A model generated the notes under the pieces. That model was not told where the DNA came from. It did not search any database and saw only the letters and a list, made by a program, of their open reading frames with translations. A stretch of 30,374 bases of DNA. Origin: Bacteroidales bacterium UBA5072 (GTDB taxonomy: Bacteria > Bacteroidota > Bacteroidia > Bacteroidales > UBA10428). Numbering within the stretch: position 1 is the first letter of the stretch; every line of letters starts with the position of its first letter. Of this stretch, positions 1-8,376 are shown in pieces. The position numbers were made by a program, and so were the translations under genes. The DNA is taken from NCBI GenBank assembly GCA_002415855.1, contig DIAS01000078.1, positions 1 through 30,374 on the forward strand. The letters are read 5' to 3'.

Positions 1-344
1 TGATGAATTACTATGAGTTTGTCAGTGATGAATACGCCAGTATCTTTGCTGAACAGCACCTCATGGGGTTTTTCCTCAACCACATCCCCTTGTTGCGCAG
101 GCTGCACTGGCGTGAGGTGGTGAGCTGCCATATACTGTACGGAAGGCTTTCGGAAAAGAACAAGACTGTAATGGTATTTCCCGAAGGATTGTCAGGGCTC
201 AGCACCCCTTATTATGAGGCGAGCATAGGGATCGAGAATATCTTCAAACTGTTGCGTATTGACGCCACATGGCGGTTTTCCTACCTCGATCATGTGAATG
301 TGAGTCCTTTCGGCCTGAGGGCAACGCTGCAACTGTCGTTCTAA
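1..344 (+). CDS. DUF5686 family protein, C-terminal fragment
   Basis: Only the last ~113 codons are present; the 5' end lies outside the window, so the in-frame ATG at position 3 is probably internal. The segment ends in a run of alternating hydrophobic and polar residues finishing in Leu-Gln-Leu-Ser-Phe. A terminal Phe is typical of outer-membrane beta-barrel proteins. From memory, the pattern (a Tyr-rich MNYYEF start, a PYYEASIGIENIFKLLRID stretch, then the final strands) matches the C terminus of Bacteroidota DUF5686 proteins, which are usually ~800 residues with an N-terminal carboxypeptidase-regulatory-like domain and a predicted barrel. Their function is unknown. The gene converges on the minus-strand phosphatase homologue with an 11-base gap and no clear terminator between them. 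Confidence 0.75.
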   Translation, partial: MNYYEFVSDEYASIFAEQHLMGFFLNHIPLLRRLHWREVVSCHILYGRLSEKNKTVMVFPEGLSGLSTPYYEASIGIENIFKLLRIDATWRFSYLDHVNVSPFGLRATLQLSF

Positions 345-355
345 TTCGCCATGCA

Positions 356-2014
356 TTATTGAACGATCTCAAATATGGGTGTTCCTGTACATGAATTGGG
401 AAAGGTGATGTTCAGAAAGGTCGCCAGGGTTGGGGCAACGTCAATAATGTCCACCTGCCGCGTGATGGTCCCGCGGCCAACCTTCCAGCCATACCATAGG
501 AGCGGTATACGGGAATCGTAAGCATAGGAGGAAGTTCCCCCTGTGGAAGCTTCGCCTTTCTCAACCCACCCGGCTTTCAGGTTGATGATCACATCCCCGG
601 AACGTTTCTGGTTGTAACTATTCTGTATTTTCCGGTAGACTCCTTCGGTAAAATTGGCGGTTTGCAGCGTGTGTGAAGTTACCGTATTGGCCACACCCGA
701 AAATTGGAGCAGAAATTGTGCTACATACTCCTGCATCTGAGTGAGCGAAAGCTTGGAATCTTCTATCAGGGTATGGTTCAGGTAAACCTGCTGGGCATGA
801 TAAGCCCTTATCCAGTCACCTTTACCATAAGTATTGTTAAGTGCACTCATCAACAGCGAAAGGGCTCCGTTCTGGTTGAAATAACCTGCCGGTATTTTGT
901 TATCACTGAGATAGGAAGGTATTTGGGCCACGCCGTGATCGGAGGTGAGAAATACCAGGGCATTTTCTTTGCCAACCTGTTCATCAAGAAAAGAGAGGAA
1001 ATGTCCGATTTCTTTGTCAAGACGCAGGAAAGCATCTTCAACCTCAACCGAATTGGGGCCAAACAAACTGCCAATGTTTTCCATCGCGGTAAAGCAAATC
1101 ATGAGAATATCCGTGATATTGTCTTTTCCCAATTGTTCATTGATGATGAGTGTCGATGCAAAATCTTTCGTATAGGTGTTGCCAAAAGGAGTCTTGTCCA
1201 ATAAACTGTAGTCAATTTTGTTCTTCCTGATTTCAGCTATCTCTTCCAACACGTATGGGAAAGCCACAAGCCCCCCGAATCCGGTTTCATATTTGTTCTT
1301 GTCCGGAAGACTTTCGGTATAACTGTCAATAGGCAACAGGGTATTCCATGTTTCCCTGAGGTATATATCCGGAAATCTTTTATCGTTAAAGCTTTCCACC
1401 CATTTCGGGAGCGAATCGGTATAATAGCTGCTGGTGATCCATTGGCCCGTACGCTTGTCGAACCAATAGGCACCATTGGCAGTGTGACCTGCTGAAAAGA
1501 TGCCGGGAGCAGGATCAAGTGAAATGGAAAAGACCTTGGACCGGAAATTATTGGACAACCGGAGTTCATCGGAAAAAGTAGTGCACATCAGGTTTCTGGG
1601 GCTGTAACGGCCGTTATCAACATCGCCGCCAACTGCTTTGTATTGCGGATCTTCTGTGCTCTGTTCAATCTTATCCTGCAAATACAGGTACCATTCACGG
1701 CCGACAATCCCATGGTCTGCAGGTGTTGTGCCGGTCGACAGGCTTGCATGTCCCACACCCTGCTGTGAGAACAGGTAGTTAAAACTGGTATTTTTACAAT
1801 AGGTGCCGCGGCTGACGAGCAATTTTATACCATTCTCATCCAGTTTATCCCAATACCGCTGGATATAGTCATACCGCATCTGGCTGACAATGATACCAAC
1901 AATAATTTTGGGTTTTTCTGGAGGGATCTTTTTAAATTCCTGTGCATACAAGGGCGCTGTCAATATCAAACAAGTTGAGATACAGGTAGTAATTAAGATC
2001 TTCATGCCGTACAT
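356..2014 (-). CDS. PafA-like alkaline phosphatase superfamily protein, active site lost
   Basis: The protein has 552 residues with an N-terminal signal peptide ending near LYAQ, so it is exported. Full-length similarity to the Bacteroidota phosphatase PafA is recognisable: IVSQMRYDY, GVGHASLSTG, GHTANGAYWFD, FGPNSVEVEDAFLRLD and LTSDHG all align. Key residues do not. Using PafA numbering from memory, zinc ligand D38 is S44, D305 is E312, H309 is S316 and H486 is G493; only D352/H353 (D359/H360) remain. The nucleophile T79 is Q85, N100 is R106, and K162/R164 are replaced by a non-basic DPAP segment. Spacings between the aligned sites agree exactly (41, 21, 4, 47 and 133 residues), so the alignment is firm. 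The reading frame is intact, which suggests a selected pseudoenzyme, perhaps a binding protein. An alternative start is the ATG at 2005 (MKILIT), which also gives a good signal peptide. The gene has its own promoter. Confidence 0.88.
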   Translation of the reverse strand: MYGMKILITTCISTCLILTAPLYAQEFKKIPPEKPKIIVGIIVSQMRYDYIQRYWDKLDENGIKLLVSRGTYCKNTSFNYLFSQQGVGHASLSTGTTPADHGIVGREWYLYLQDKIEQSTEDPQYKAVGGDVDNGRYSPRNLMCTTFSDELRLSNNFRSKVFSISLDPAPGIFSAGHTANGAYWFDKRTGQWITSSYYTDSLPKWVESFNDKRFPDIYLRETWNTLLPIDSYTESLPDKNKYETGFGGLVAFPYVLEEIAEIRKNKIDYSLLDKTPFGNTYTKDFASTLIINEQLGKDNITDILMICFTAMENIGSLFGPNSVEVEDAFLRLDKEIGHFLSFLDEQVGKENALVFLTSDHGVAQIPSYLSDNKIPAGYFNQNGALSLLMSALNNTYGKGDWIRAYHAQQVYLNHTLIEDSKLSLTQMQEYVAQFLLQFSGVANTVTSHTLQTANFTEGVYRKIQNSYNQKRSGDVIINLKAGWVEKGEASTGGTSSYAYDSRIPLLWYGWKVGRGTITRQVDIIDVAPTLATFLNITFPNSCTGTPIFEIVQ

Positions 2015-2048
2015 ACGCGGTTAGTGATTAATGATAAAACACGAACGG

Positions 2049-2083
2049 CAAAGATAATTTTTTGTTGCCAGCAGGCAACAAAA
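2049..2083 (-). promoter_or_regulatory. Promoter of the PafA-like gene with embedded palindrome
   Basis: On the minus strand a TATCTTTG (-7 box, plus coordinates 2049-2056) follows a TTG (2076-2078) by 19 bases, matching the Bacteroidota TTG-N19-21-TAnnTTTG promoter. Transcription would start near 2042, about 28 bases before the start codon. The -33 element lies inside a perfect 10-base inverted repeat, TTTTGTTGCC AGCA GGCAACAAAA (2060-2083). The U-rich arm is on the 5' side and no U tract follows on either strand, so this is a poor terminator and more likely an operator. Confidence 0.55.
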
Positions 2084-2116
2084 GATGTTAACCATTAAAA
2101 AATATAACCTGCCTGA

Positions 2117-2758
2117 TCAGGTATGGCTGAACCGCCGACAAGCCTTAATTCTCCTCGCCAATATCATCACGATTGCTCCCAGCATAGCCAGCGCCATGTC
2201 CTTCTGTGCATCCCAGAAATCTCCCTGCTGTCCATTGTAAGCATCAGCCTGTTCAGGAGAAAGCGCGAGTGATAACACCCACTCGAATACTTCATAAAAC
2301 AAACTACCGGCAAGTATAAAAAGAAACGCGATATGATCCGATTGCTTAGCCGGAACACCCAGCCATTTGTGGTAGACTTCGCTGGCAGGAATCAGCAACA
2401 GGAATCCAAACATCAGGTGAATGAACCGGTCGTACTGATTTCTTTGCCAGTTGAAACAACGGTTAACGCTGAATCCTGTCAGTTTCCTGATCCAGTCATC
2501 ATAAGGTGTATAGGAATAGATCCAGCGTGCTCCGATCATATGAAGGATCATAAACAGAAAGATCAATACAAAGGCTTTGTTACTCAGGTTGTTATTAATG
2601 GTGACGTACACGAGGAAAATACCCATCAGCAGGGTGGCAGAATGCTGCAGATACATTTCCCGCGGATAAATGGGATGAATGCAGGAAAAAACCAGAATCA
2701 AACCATAAAGTATTAATACTACTGATTTCAGGTTGCGTGATTTCATGCGAAAGTCCAT
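2117..2758 (-). CDS. DUF2238 (YjdF-like) integral membrane protein
   Basis: The protein has 213 residues and is mostly hydrophobic, with about six predicted membrane segments (roughly residues 11-30, 37-55, 58-78, 110-130, 142-165 and 185-203). The central segment IHLMFGFLLLIPASEVYHKW, with charged and His residues inside the hydrophobic stretches, and the following FYEVFEW and QGDFWDAQKDM motifs are those of DUF2238, the family of E. coli YjdF (about 209 residues), so the length is normal. The function is unknown and location is the inner membrane. It lies upstream of the PafA-like gene on the same strand, but the 102-base gap holds that gene's own promoter, so the two are probably separate units. 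The first ATG (2758) was taken; the ATG at 2746 is possible. Confidence 0.8.
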   Translation of the reverse strand: MDFRMKSRNLKSVVLILYGLILVFSCIHPIYPREMYLQHSATLLMGIFLVYVTINNNLSNKAFVLIFLFMILHMIGARWIYSYTPYDDWIRKLTGFSVNRCFNWQRNQYDRFIHLMFGFLLLIPASEVYHKWLGVPAKQSDHIAFLFILAGSLFYEVFEWVLSLALSPEQADAYNGQQGDFWDAQKDMALAMLGAIVMILARRIKACRRFSHT

Positions 2759-2932
2759 TGAAACATAGCACTAAAAATAGTGAAATCAGTGACAATTCCA
2801 TCACCTCTTTTCCAGACTTCATCTTTATGTTTACTTTATATATCATTAAATTAAACATTCCACTATTTAGAAACAATTTTGTTTATTTATATTTAATAAT
2901 TCATTTTCAGTTATTTATTATGATTAACAAAA

Positions 2933-2962
2933 TTGATTTCATACCTGTATCATTATAATTTG
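2933..2962 (+). promoter_or_regulatory. Possible promoter of the fasciclin gene
   Basis: The spacer 2759-3039 is extremely A+T rich. It contains a TTG (2933-2935), then 18 bases, then TATAATTTG (2954-2962), which resembles the -7 box but with one extra base between TA and TTTG. The match is therefore imperfect. Nothing else in this spacer looks gene-like. Confidence 0.35.
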
Positions 2963-3039
2963 TTTATCTTTTTATATTTTTTATTAAACATTATTCATAT
3001 TCCTGATGTTAATACATCAAATCAATAAAACCAGAAAAA

Positions 3040-3972
3040 ATGAAAAAGTTTATAAGATTCTTCAAGCCCGTAACAGCCATCGTGCTTCTCGGGATGTTCG
3101 TATTCGCATCATGTGAAAACGAGGATGATAAGGCCCCTGTGGAAGAAATGAAAAGTATCGTGGAGATCGCCTCTTCCGACAATAATTTCTCCATACTGGT
3201 AGCGGCACTTACAAAAGCCAACCTGGTCTCCGCACTTCAGGGTGACGGACCATTTACCGTATTTGCTCCCACCAATGAAGCCTTTGCTGATTTGCTCGCC
3301 GATCTCGGCGTGTCCAGTCTGGATGATCTGTCCGCCGAAGCCTTAGCTCCGATTTTGCTGTATCACGTGGTAAGCGGTAAGGTATTATCAACCGATCTCA
3401 CCAACGGTTATGTAAATACACTGAGCCCGGGTCCCGGCCAAACCGCGGTCTCCCTGCAGGTAAACGCAGATGAGGTGATTCTGAACGGTGGTTCGGAAGT
3501 TACGTCCGCTGATTTGCTGGCTTCCAACGGCATCATCCATGTGATCGACAAGGTATTGTTACCGCCGACCGTGGTCAACCTGGCCATCAACAACCCTCAG
3601 TTCAGCATCCTGGTTGAGGCTGTTGTAAAGGCAGAACTTGCAGAAACTTTGAGCGGCGTAGGTCCCTTCACGGTATTCGCCCCCACCAATGCTGCATTTG
3701 AAGAACTTTTTACCACACTGGGAGTATCAGGAATTGAAGATCTTACCAAGGAGCAGCTGACTCCGATCTTGTTGTACCATGTCGTTAGCGGCAACGTACT
3801 TTCGACCGACCTGAGTTCGGGCAATGTAGCTACGCTCAATGGTGACATTGCAGTCAGTGTAGGAGCTTCGGTAACCCTCAATGGTTCCTCCAATGTGGTC
3901 CTTACTGACGTGCAGGGAACCAATGGTGTGGTGCATGTGATCGACGAGGTCCTGCTTCCCTCCGGCAAATAA
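3040..3972 (+). CDS. Fasciclin (FAS1) domain lipoprotein, two repeats
   Basis: The protein has 310 residues. It begins with a lipoprotein signal peptide whose lipobox FASC places the lipidated cysteine at residue 25. The following ENEDDK is acidic, as in the Bacteroidota lipoprotein export signal, so surface display is likely (inference). Two FAS1 domains follow (about residues 45-180 and 185-308). Each has the GPFTVFAPTN(E/A)AF motif, an ILLYHVVSGxVLSTDL motif and a final GI/VVHVIDxVLLP motif. The two repeats are clearly paralogous. FAS1 domains usually mediate adhesion to matrix or polysaccharide. The gene stands alone between an AT-rich promoter region and a strong terminator, so it is probably monocistronic. 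Confidence 0.92.
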   Translation: MKKFIRFFKPVTAIVLLGMFVFASCENEDDKAPVEEMKSIVEIASSDNNFSILVAALTKANLVSALQGDGPFTVFAPTNEAFADLLADLGVSSLDDLSAEALAPILLYHVVSGKVLSTDLTNGYVNTLSPGPGQTAVSLQVNADEVILNGGSEVTSADLLASNGIIHVIDKVLLPPTVVNLAINNPQFSILVEAVVKAELAETLSGVGPFTVFAPTNAAFEELFTTLGVSGIEDLTKEQLTPILLYHVVSGNVLSTDLSSGNVATLNGDIAVSVGASVTLNGSSNVVLTDVQGTNGVVHVIDEVLLPSGK

Positions 3973-3994
3973 ACCGGCAACTCCATGATACCGT

Positions 3995-4021
3995 AAAACC
4001 GGGCAGGATCTGCCCGGTTTT
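3995..4021. terminator. Bidirectional intrinsic terminator
   Basis: A perfect 11-base stem, AAAACCGGGCA / TGCCCGGTTTT, with a 5-base loop is followed on the plus strand by ATTTTTT. It sits between the converging fasciclin and phosphofructokinase genes, and the A-run on its left side gives a U tract for the minus strand, so it can serve both. Confidence 0.88.
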
Positions 4022-4027
4022 ATTTTT

Positions 4028-5287
4028 TCAGACAAACGCTTCGGGTTGCCCGGTGGCCGCCAGCGCTGCCCGCCACTCCCAGCCATTCAGATCGACCCGT
4101 TTTGATTTTTGCGTCAGCAGGTCAATGGGAACATGGATAAAAGTATCATGGATATGCCCGATCACCAGTCCTGTCTTGCCTGCCATTGCTGCATGCACAG
4201 CATTGCGGGCATACAGGTCGCATGATATGGAGTCTTCAGCATCTGCCGCGCAGCTTCTGATTGAATAACTGGGATCGAAATACCGGATAATGACAGGTAT
4301 ATTTTCCTTTTTAAAGAATTCCGCAATCTGATCCTTCAGGAAAACCCCAATATCTTTCAGGATAACGTTGCCCGAAGCATCACGGCCGGTATCCCCTGAT
4401 GCAAGCAGGTCCTGTCCCGCACCTTCGGCTACCACAATGACGGCATGCTTCCTTTCGATCATGCGGTCTTTAAGCACCTGCAGGAAGCCCTTATTACCAT
4501 GAAGTGCAAAGGGTATTTCGGGAATGAGAACGAAGTTCACATCCTGACTGGCAACAGTGGCCCCTATGGCAATAAAACCTGCATGGCGGCCCATTAGTTT
4601 TACCAGACTGATGCCGTTCTGTACGCTTTTTGCTTCCACATGTGCCGTATCGATTACGCGACAGGATTCCTCAACTGCGGTTAGATATCCAAAGGTCCGC
4701 GATACATAGGATACATCGTTATCAATGGTTTTTGGTATTCCAACCACAGCCAGGGGATAATCCCGCTTTTGAGCTTCTTTGAAAAGATCATGACCGCCCC
4801 GCTGGGTTCCGTCACCTCCTATAGTAAACAATATGTTGATTTTCAGCCTGATAAGGTTGTCTACAGCTACTTTCACATCAACCGGTCCCCGGGATGTTCC
4901 CAGGATGGTTCCCCCTTCCCTGTGAATGTCGTCAATACGGTTTTGTGTGAGCACAACAGGCTCGATACCGCTGGCAGGATCGAGACCACTGTACCCGAAC
5001 CTGAAACCGATGATTTCCTTAACACCATAAATAAAGTGCAGCTCCAGGAACAGGGACCGGATTACATTGTTCATTCCCGGGCATAATCCTCCGCAGGTAA
5101 CAATTGCAGCCCTGGTATCCCCGGGATTAAAGAAAAGTTGCGACCGTGGTCCGGCAAGTTCGAACAAAAGACCATCGTCCTGTTCCTCTCCGGGGATAAA
5201 CTTAATTGAGGCAGGGATCCTTATACGGTCATCTACTGAATAATTGAGCGGGGATTTAAATCTGGCCTCACCTAATGATGTAATCAT
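4028..5287 (-). CDS. pfkA: 6-phosphofructokinase, long (group III-like) ATP type
   Basis: The protein has 419 residues, longer than E. coli PfkA (320), with an extra ~60 N-terminal residues. It phosphorylates fructose-6-phosphate to fructose-1,6-bisphosphate in glycolysis. Motifs: the GGLCPGMN nucleotide-binding loop (66-73), GGDGT (157-161), GIPKTIDND (183-191, catalytic Asp 189) and MGRHAGFIA. The residue matching E. coli Gly104 is Gly (G160), which favours ATP over pyrophosphate. The residue matching Gly124 is Lys (K186), as in PPi enzymes. From knowledge of the family, this Gly/Lys pair is typical of ATP-using group III enzymes of plants and trypanosomes. It follows the M14 carboxypeptidase gene after 49 bases on the same strand, and I see no promoter between them. 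Confidence 0.9.
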   Translation of the reverse strand: MITSLGEARFKSPLNYSVDDRIRIPASIKFIPGEEQDDGLLFELAGPRSQLFFNPGDTRAAIVTCGGLCPGMNNVIRSLFLELHFIYGVKEIIGFRFGYSGLDPASGIEPVVLTQNRIDDIHREGGTILGTSRGPVDVKVAVDNLIRLKINILFTIGGDGTQRGGHDLFKEAQKRDYPLAVVGIPKTIDNDVSYVSRTFGYLTAVEESCRVIDTAHVEAKSVQNGISLVKLMGRHAGFIAIGATVASQDVNFVLIPEIPFALHGNKGFLQVLKDRMIERKHAVIVVAEGAGQDLLASGDTGRDASGNVILKDIGVFLKDQIAEFFKKENIPVIIRYFDPSYSIRSCAADAEDSISCDLYARNAVHAAMAGKTGLVIGHIHDTFIHVPIDLLTQKSKRVDLNGWEWRAALAATGQPEAFV

Positions 5288-5336
5288 AGCATTTAATTAA
5301 TTGTTGAACAGGTTTTCATTTTTATCTTTATTGTCC

Positions 5337-7028
5337 TCAGGGCATTTTTAGCACCACCTGCCGAATGACCAGGCTTCCGCAAGTTATCCTTACCAGCCAG
5401 GTACCCCTGGAGAGTGCTTTTGTATCAATGCTCTGCGTTCCGGCATTAATGACCGGCTGGCTGGTCTGCAGGACCTTTCTCCCCGAAAGGTCAAAAAATT
5501 CAGCCTTCAGATCATTCCCTGATTCACCGACATAAAGATACAACATGTCAGTGAAAGGATTTGGATGAAGTTCGTACATATTTGCTGGAACAAGTTTTGC
5601 ATGAAGCGGGGAAAGCGCTCCGCCGGCAACAGCAACCGGTTTCTTCTGAGTCAGGTATCCCTGTGCTGTAATGCTCACCTCATATTGCCCTTCACTGGTC
5701 AATCTGTAGAAAGTACCGTCGAGTGCCGATGAAAGTACAAATGAATTATCCTTGTCATGGTTCTCGATCCAAATTTCTGCCTGAACAGCTTGTTGTGTCA
5801 ACGAATCGGTTACAGTACCCGTGATCCCGGTCAGCGATCTTTCCATATAGTGCAACAGGCTCTGCCGGTGAAATTTCCAGAAATCCTCCAGCAGGTCCTC
5901 CGCAGGCATCTTATCTGATGATAACTCAATGGTGACCTCGCGTGCATGCAGAAAATAGTTGACATAATCCTGGCGGCCCCCGTACAAGGGATACCAGGCA
6001 TAGCCGTTCGTGATCCCATTGTCAAGATCGTTCATATATTCAGCAACTCCGTATTGGTGAACGGTATCAGCATAAGCACGTGAAATCAGCCTGTACCAGT
6101 CATCATCCGCATGCAGTTTTTCCCACGTGTCCCACGGATAGTTTACCACCTCAGCACCTCCATGAAAATTGGCCGCCAATACCACACCGCAATCATTCAT
6201 GAAACTCATCATGGCCAGGTTCTCCGGTTCCCTGGGTCTGTTCTCCCAATCAGGGTCCTGCAAATCGGGGAAATTTCGGTTCAGGTCGGTGTGGTTGGCA
6301 TTGAACCTGGTTGCACCAGCCACCGAGGTATCTGACATGAAGTAGGTGCCGTCAGGATTGGCAAGAGGATTGATCCATATCTCTGCCTCATCCACCAGGT
6401 GCCTGATCCGTTCATCCGAATCATAGTTAGCCAGCAGGTAGTCTATCATCCTGAGCATCAATACATAACCAACCGTCTCATCCCCATGTATGGAGGAAGT
6501 CAGTATTATAACAGGTTCATTTTCGTGAATTGCAGGATTATCGGATATTTTTAAGGCCAGCAGTTTTCTTCCGTTTATGCTGGTGCCAAACTGGGTAAGA
6601 CGACTGAGCTCGGGCCGGGCCATGGCAAAACTGTCCATCAGACCTGTGTAGCGACTGTACGAAGGATACTGGTTTCGCCAGCTTTCCTGAGCCAGAACTT
6701 CAGGTTTATGCAGGGCAGATTGCAGTGAGGGTGGTTTCCGCACTTCATAGGGTATATTCAATGCCAGGAATTTCCTGAATCCTGCCTCGCCGGCATAGGC
6801 TGTTACCGTATCCAGGTGGTAATTGTCAATGGAAAGGAATGAGGAAAGATCGGCCAGGCTGCAGGAAAAGGGTTTTACAAAGGAGATCACCACCTCACCC
6901 CTGGTAGTTAGCAGGTAATGAGCCCGCTGTGCGTCAGTTGCTTTTATCTGCTGTGCTGAAACCTGGCCAGACAGTATAAGCGCAGATGAGATCAGGCACA
7001 ACCTGATTACCAGGTCACGTGGAATCAT
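5337..7028 (-). CDS. M14 zinc carboxypeptidase with T9SS sorting domain
   Basis: The protein has 563 residues from the chosen start at 7028, where MIPRDLVIRLCLISSAL gives a clean signal peptide ending at VSAQ. An in-frame start at 7106 would add 26 residues ahead of the signal peptide and overlap ychF, so it was rejected. The catalytic domain (about 110-400) has the M14 set: HGDE (zinc ligands H181 and E184), DLNRNF (substrate-binding R251), FHGGAEVVNYPWD (zinc H289) and TIELS (catalytic E368). A carboxypeptidase-regulatory-like beta domain follows (about 405-480). The last ~75 residues (HPNPFTDMLYLYV, DLSGRKV, a final basic Met-Pro end) form a type A T9SS sorting domain, so the enzyme is exported to the surface or medium. 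It lies 16 bases after ychF. Confidence 0.92.
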   Translation of the reverse strand: MIPRDLVIRLCLISSALILSGQVSAQQIKATDAQRAHYLLTTRGEVVISFVKPFSCSLADLSSFLSIDNYHLDTVTAYAGEAGFRKFLALNIPYEVRKPPSLQSALHKPEVLAQESWRNQYPSYSRYTGLMDSFAMARPELSRLTQFGTSINGRKLLALKISDNPAIHENEPVIILTSSIHGDETVGYVLMLRMIDYLLANYDSDERIRHLVDEAEIWINPLANPDGTYFMSDTSVAGATRFNANHTDLNRNFPDLQDPDWENRPREPENLAMMSFMNDCGVVLAANFHGGAEVVNYPWDTWEKLHADDDWYRLISRAYADTVHQYGVAEYMNDLDNGITNGYAWYPLYGGRQDYVNYFLHAREVTIELSSDKMPAEDLLEDFWKFHRQSLLHYMERSLTGITGTVTDSLTQQAVQAEIWIENHDKDNSFVLSSALDGTFYRLTSEGQYEVSITAQGYLTQKKPVAVAGGALSPLHAKLVPANMYELHPNPFTDMLYLYVGESGNDLKAEFFDLSGRKVLQTSQPVINAGTQSIDTKALSRGTWLVRITCGSLVIRQVVLKMP

Positions 7029-7044
7029 GCAATGCGTTCCCAAT

Positions 7045-8142
7045 CTATACGTTAAACCGGATATGGAGAATGTCCCCGTCACATACCACATAGTTTTTAC
7101 CTTCAATCATCAGCTTTCCCTTCTCCTTACAGGCATGTTCAGAACGGAGGGTAATAAAATCCTGGTATTTGATAACCTCGGCCCGGATGAATCCGCGTTC
7201 CAGGTCACTGTGGATTGCTCCTGCGGCCTGTGGTGCAGTCATACCCTTGTGTATGGTCCAGGCCCTGATCTCATCGGGCCCTATGGTAAAGAAGGAAAGC
7301 AGGTTAAGCATCGAATAGGCAGAACGTACCATCCGGTTCACACCGGGTTCGGTCAGACCGGCATCGGACAGGAACAGCATTTTATCCTCTTCGTTCTCAA
7401 AATCGGCAATCTCCGCTTCGAGTTTTGCAGCAACCACCAGGATCTCGGCGTGATGGTCTTTCAGATGCTCCCTGACCCTTTCAACATAGGCATTACCCTT
7501 TGCTGCTGAAGCATCATCCACATTGCACACAAACATCATCGGCTTCATGGTAAGCAGGAAAAGATCATCTATGTATTTGTGTTCCAATGAATCAAGCTTC
7601 AGATCACGGATATTGCCCATCGATTCAAGCCTGGCTTTCACCTTGTTCAGGACATCCATGCCATGCTTGGCTTCCTTGTCGCCCGCCCGGGCAATCTTGT
7701 CCAGTCGTTGAAGTTTCTTGTCCACACTTTCGAGATCTTTAACCTGCAACTCAAAATCAATGTTCTCTATGTCACGCACCGGATCAACAGATCCGTCAAT
7801 GTGCGGAAGGTTCTCATCATCAAAACAGCGCAGCACATGTATCAGGGCATCGGTATTCCGGATGTCAGCCAGAAATTTATTGCCAACCCCCTCACCCTGG
7901 TTGGCACCCTTGGTAAGACCGGGAATATCAACAATCTCAACCGTTGCATGGACCACCCTGTTCGTAGGCTGGTATTTCTCCAGCTCATAAAGCCGCTGGT
8001 CGGGCACGTGAATGATGCCGATATTGGATTTGTTCGATGTAAAGGCAAAATTGGAGGTCTCTGCTTTTACATTCGACATACAGTTGAAGATGGTGGTTTT
8101 GCCCGTATTGGCAATCCCGATAATACCGCATTGAAGGCTCAT
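7045..8142 (-). CDS. ychF: Ribosome-binding GTPase/ATPase YchF (OLA1 family)
   Basis: The protein has 365 residues, the family's usual length. An N-terminal G domain has the P-loop GIANTGKTT (residues 9-17), the switch II motif DIPGLTKGANQGEGVGNKFL and NVDD in place of the NKxD specificity motif. That change is typical of YchF, which binds ATP in preference to GTP. A helical insertion follows, then a TGS domain at the C terminus (FFTIGPDEIRAWTI through DGDILHIRFNV). The cytoplasmic protein associates with ribosomes and has been linked to oxidative stress and translation-start fidelity in other bacteria. A good promoter lies just upstream, and the M14 peptidase and phosphofructokinase genes follow on the same strand, possibly as one transcript. 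Confidence 0.96.
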   Translation of the reverse strand: MSLQCGIIGIANTGKTTIFNCMSNVKAETSNFAFTSNKSNIGIIHVPDQRLYELEKYQPTNRVVHATVEIVDIPGLTKGANQGEGVGNKFLADIRNTDALIHVLRCFDDENLPHIDGSVDPVRDIENIDFELQVKDLESVDKKLQRLDKIARAGDKEAKHGMDVLNKVKARLESMGNIRDLKLDSLEHKYIDDLFLLTMKPMMFVCNVDDASAAKGNAYVERVREHLKDHHAEILVVAAKLEAEIADFENEEDKMLFLSDAGLTEPGVNRMVRSAYSMLNLLSFFTIGPDEIRAWTIHKGMTAPQAAGAIHSDLERGFIRAEVIKYQDFITLRSEHACKEKGKLMIEGKNYVVCDGDILHIRFNV

Positions 8143-8167
8143 GATTTGTTTTGAGTTTAATCCACCT

Positions 8168-8199
8168 CAAAAATACACCTATTCCCCATTTCATTGCAA
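8168..8199 (-). promoter_or_regulatory. Promoter of ychF
   Basis: On the minus strand TTG (8197-8199) and TATTTTTG (8168-8175) are 21 bases apart, matching the Bacteroidota consensus. The predicted transcript start is near 8162, about 20 bases before the ychF start codon. Confidence 0.6.
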
Positions 8200-8277
8200 G
8201 CCATTTTGTTCAAATCTCGAATCATTTTATGCAATAAATTACTCCTGCCTTAAAACCAGGTTGCCATAGTTTTATTT

Positions 8278-8285
8278 TATATTTG
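8278..8285 (+). promoter_or_regulatory. Likely -7 element for transketolase
   Basis: TATATTTG is an exact TAnnTTTG match. The only TTG nearby (8261-8263) is 14 bases upstream, which is short, so the -33 element is uncertain. The untranslated leader would be about 85 bases. It contains a small CGGTC/GACCG inverted repeat but nothing I recognise as a riboswitch. Confidence 0.45.
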
Positions 8286-8376
8286 TCAGAATTAGTTTCA
8301 GGGGATTACAGGACTTCCGGTCTGCACGACCGCCAGGCCGTCATATAAAACACAGATCAACCATAATAAAACATGC

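Noticed and set aside
704..1204. A 166-codon open frame on the plus strand
   Set aside because: It is a shadow of the PafA-like gene, which has family motifs across the same region.
2759..3039. Hidden gene or RNA in the AT-rich spacer
   Set aside because: I see only short open frames without family features and no stable hairpin beyond CACTA-AAAA-TAGTG at 2769-2782.
7029..7106. Extended N terminus of the M14 carboxypeptidase
   Set aside because: It would overlap ychF and put 26 residues ahead of an otherwise standard signal peptide.
7027..7509. A 160-codon plus-strand frame across the ychF end
   Set aside because: It is antisense to the TGS domain of ychF and resembles no protein family.
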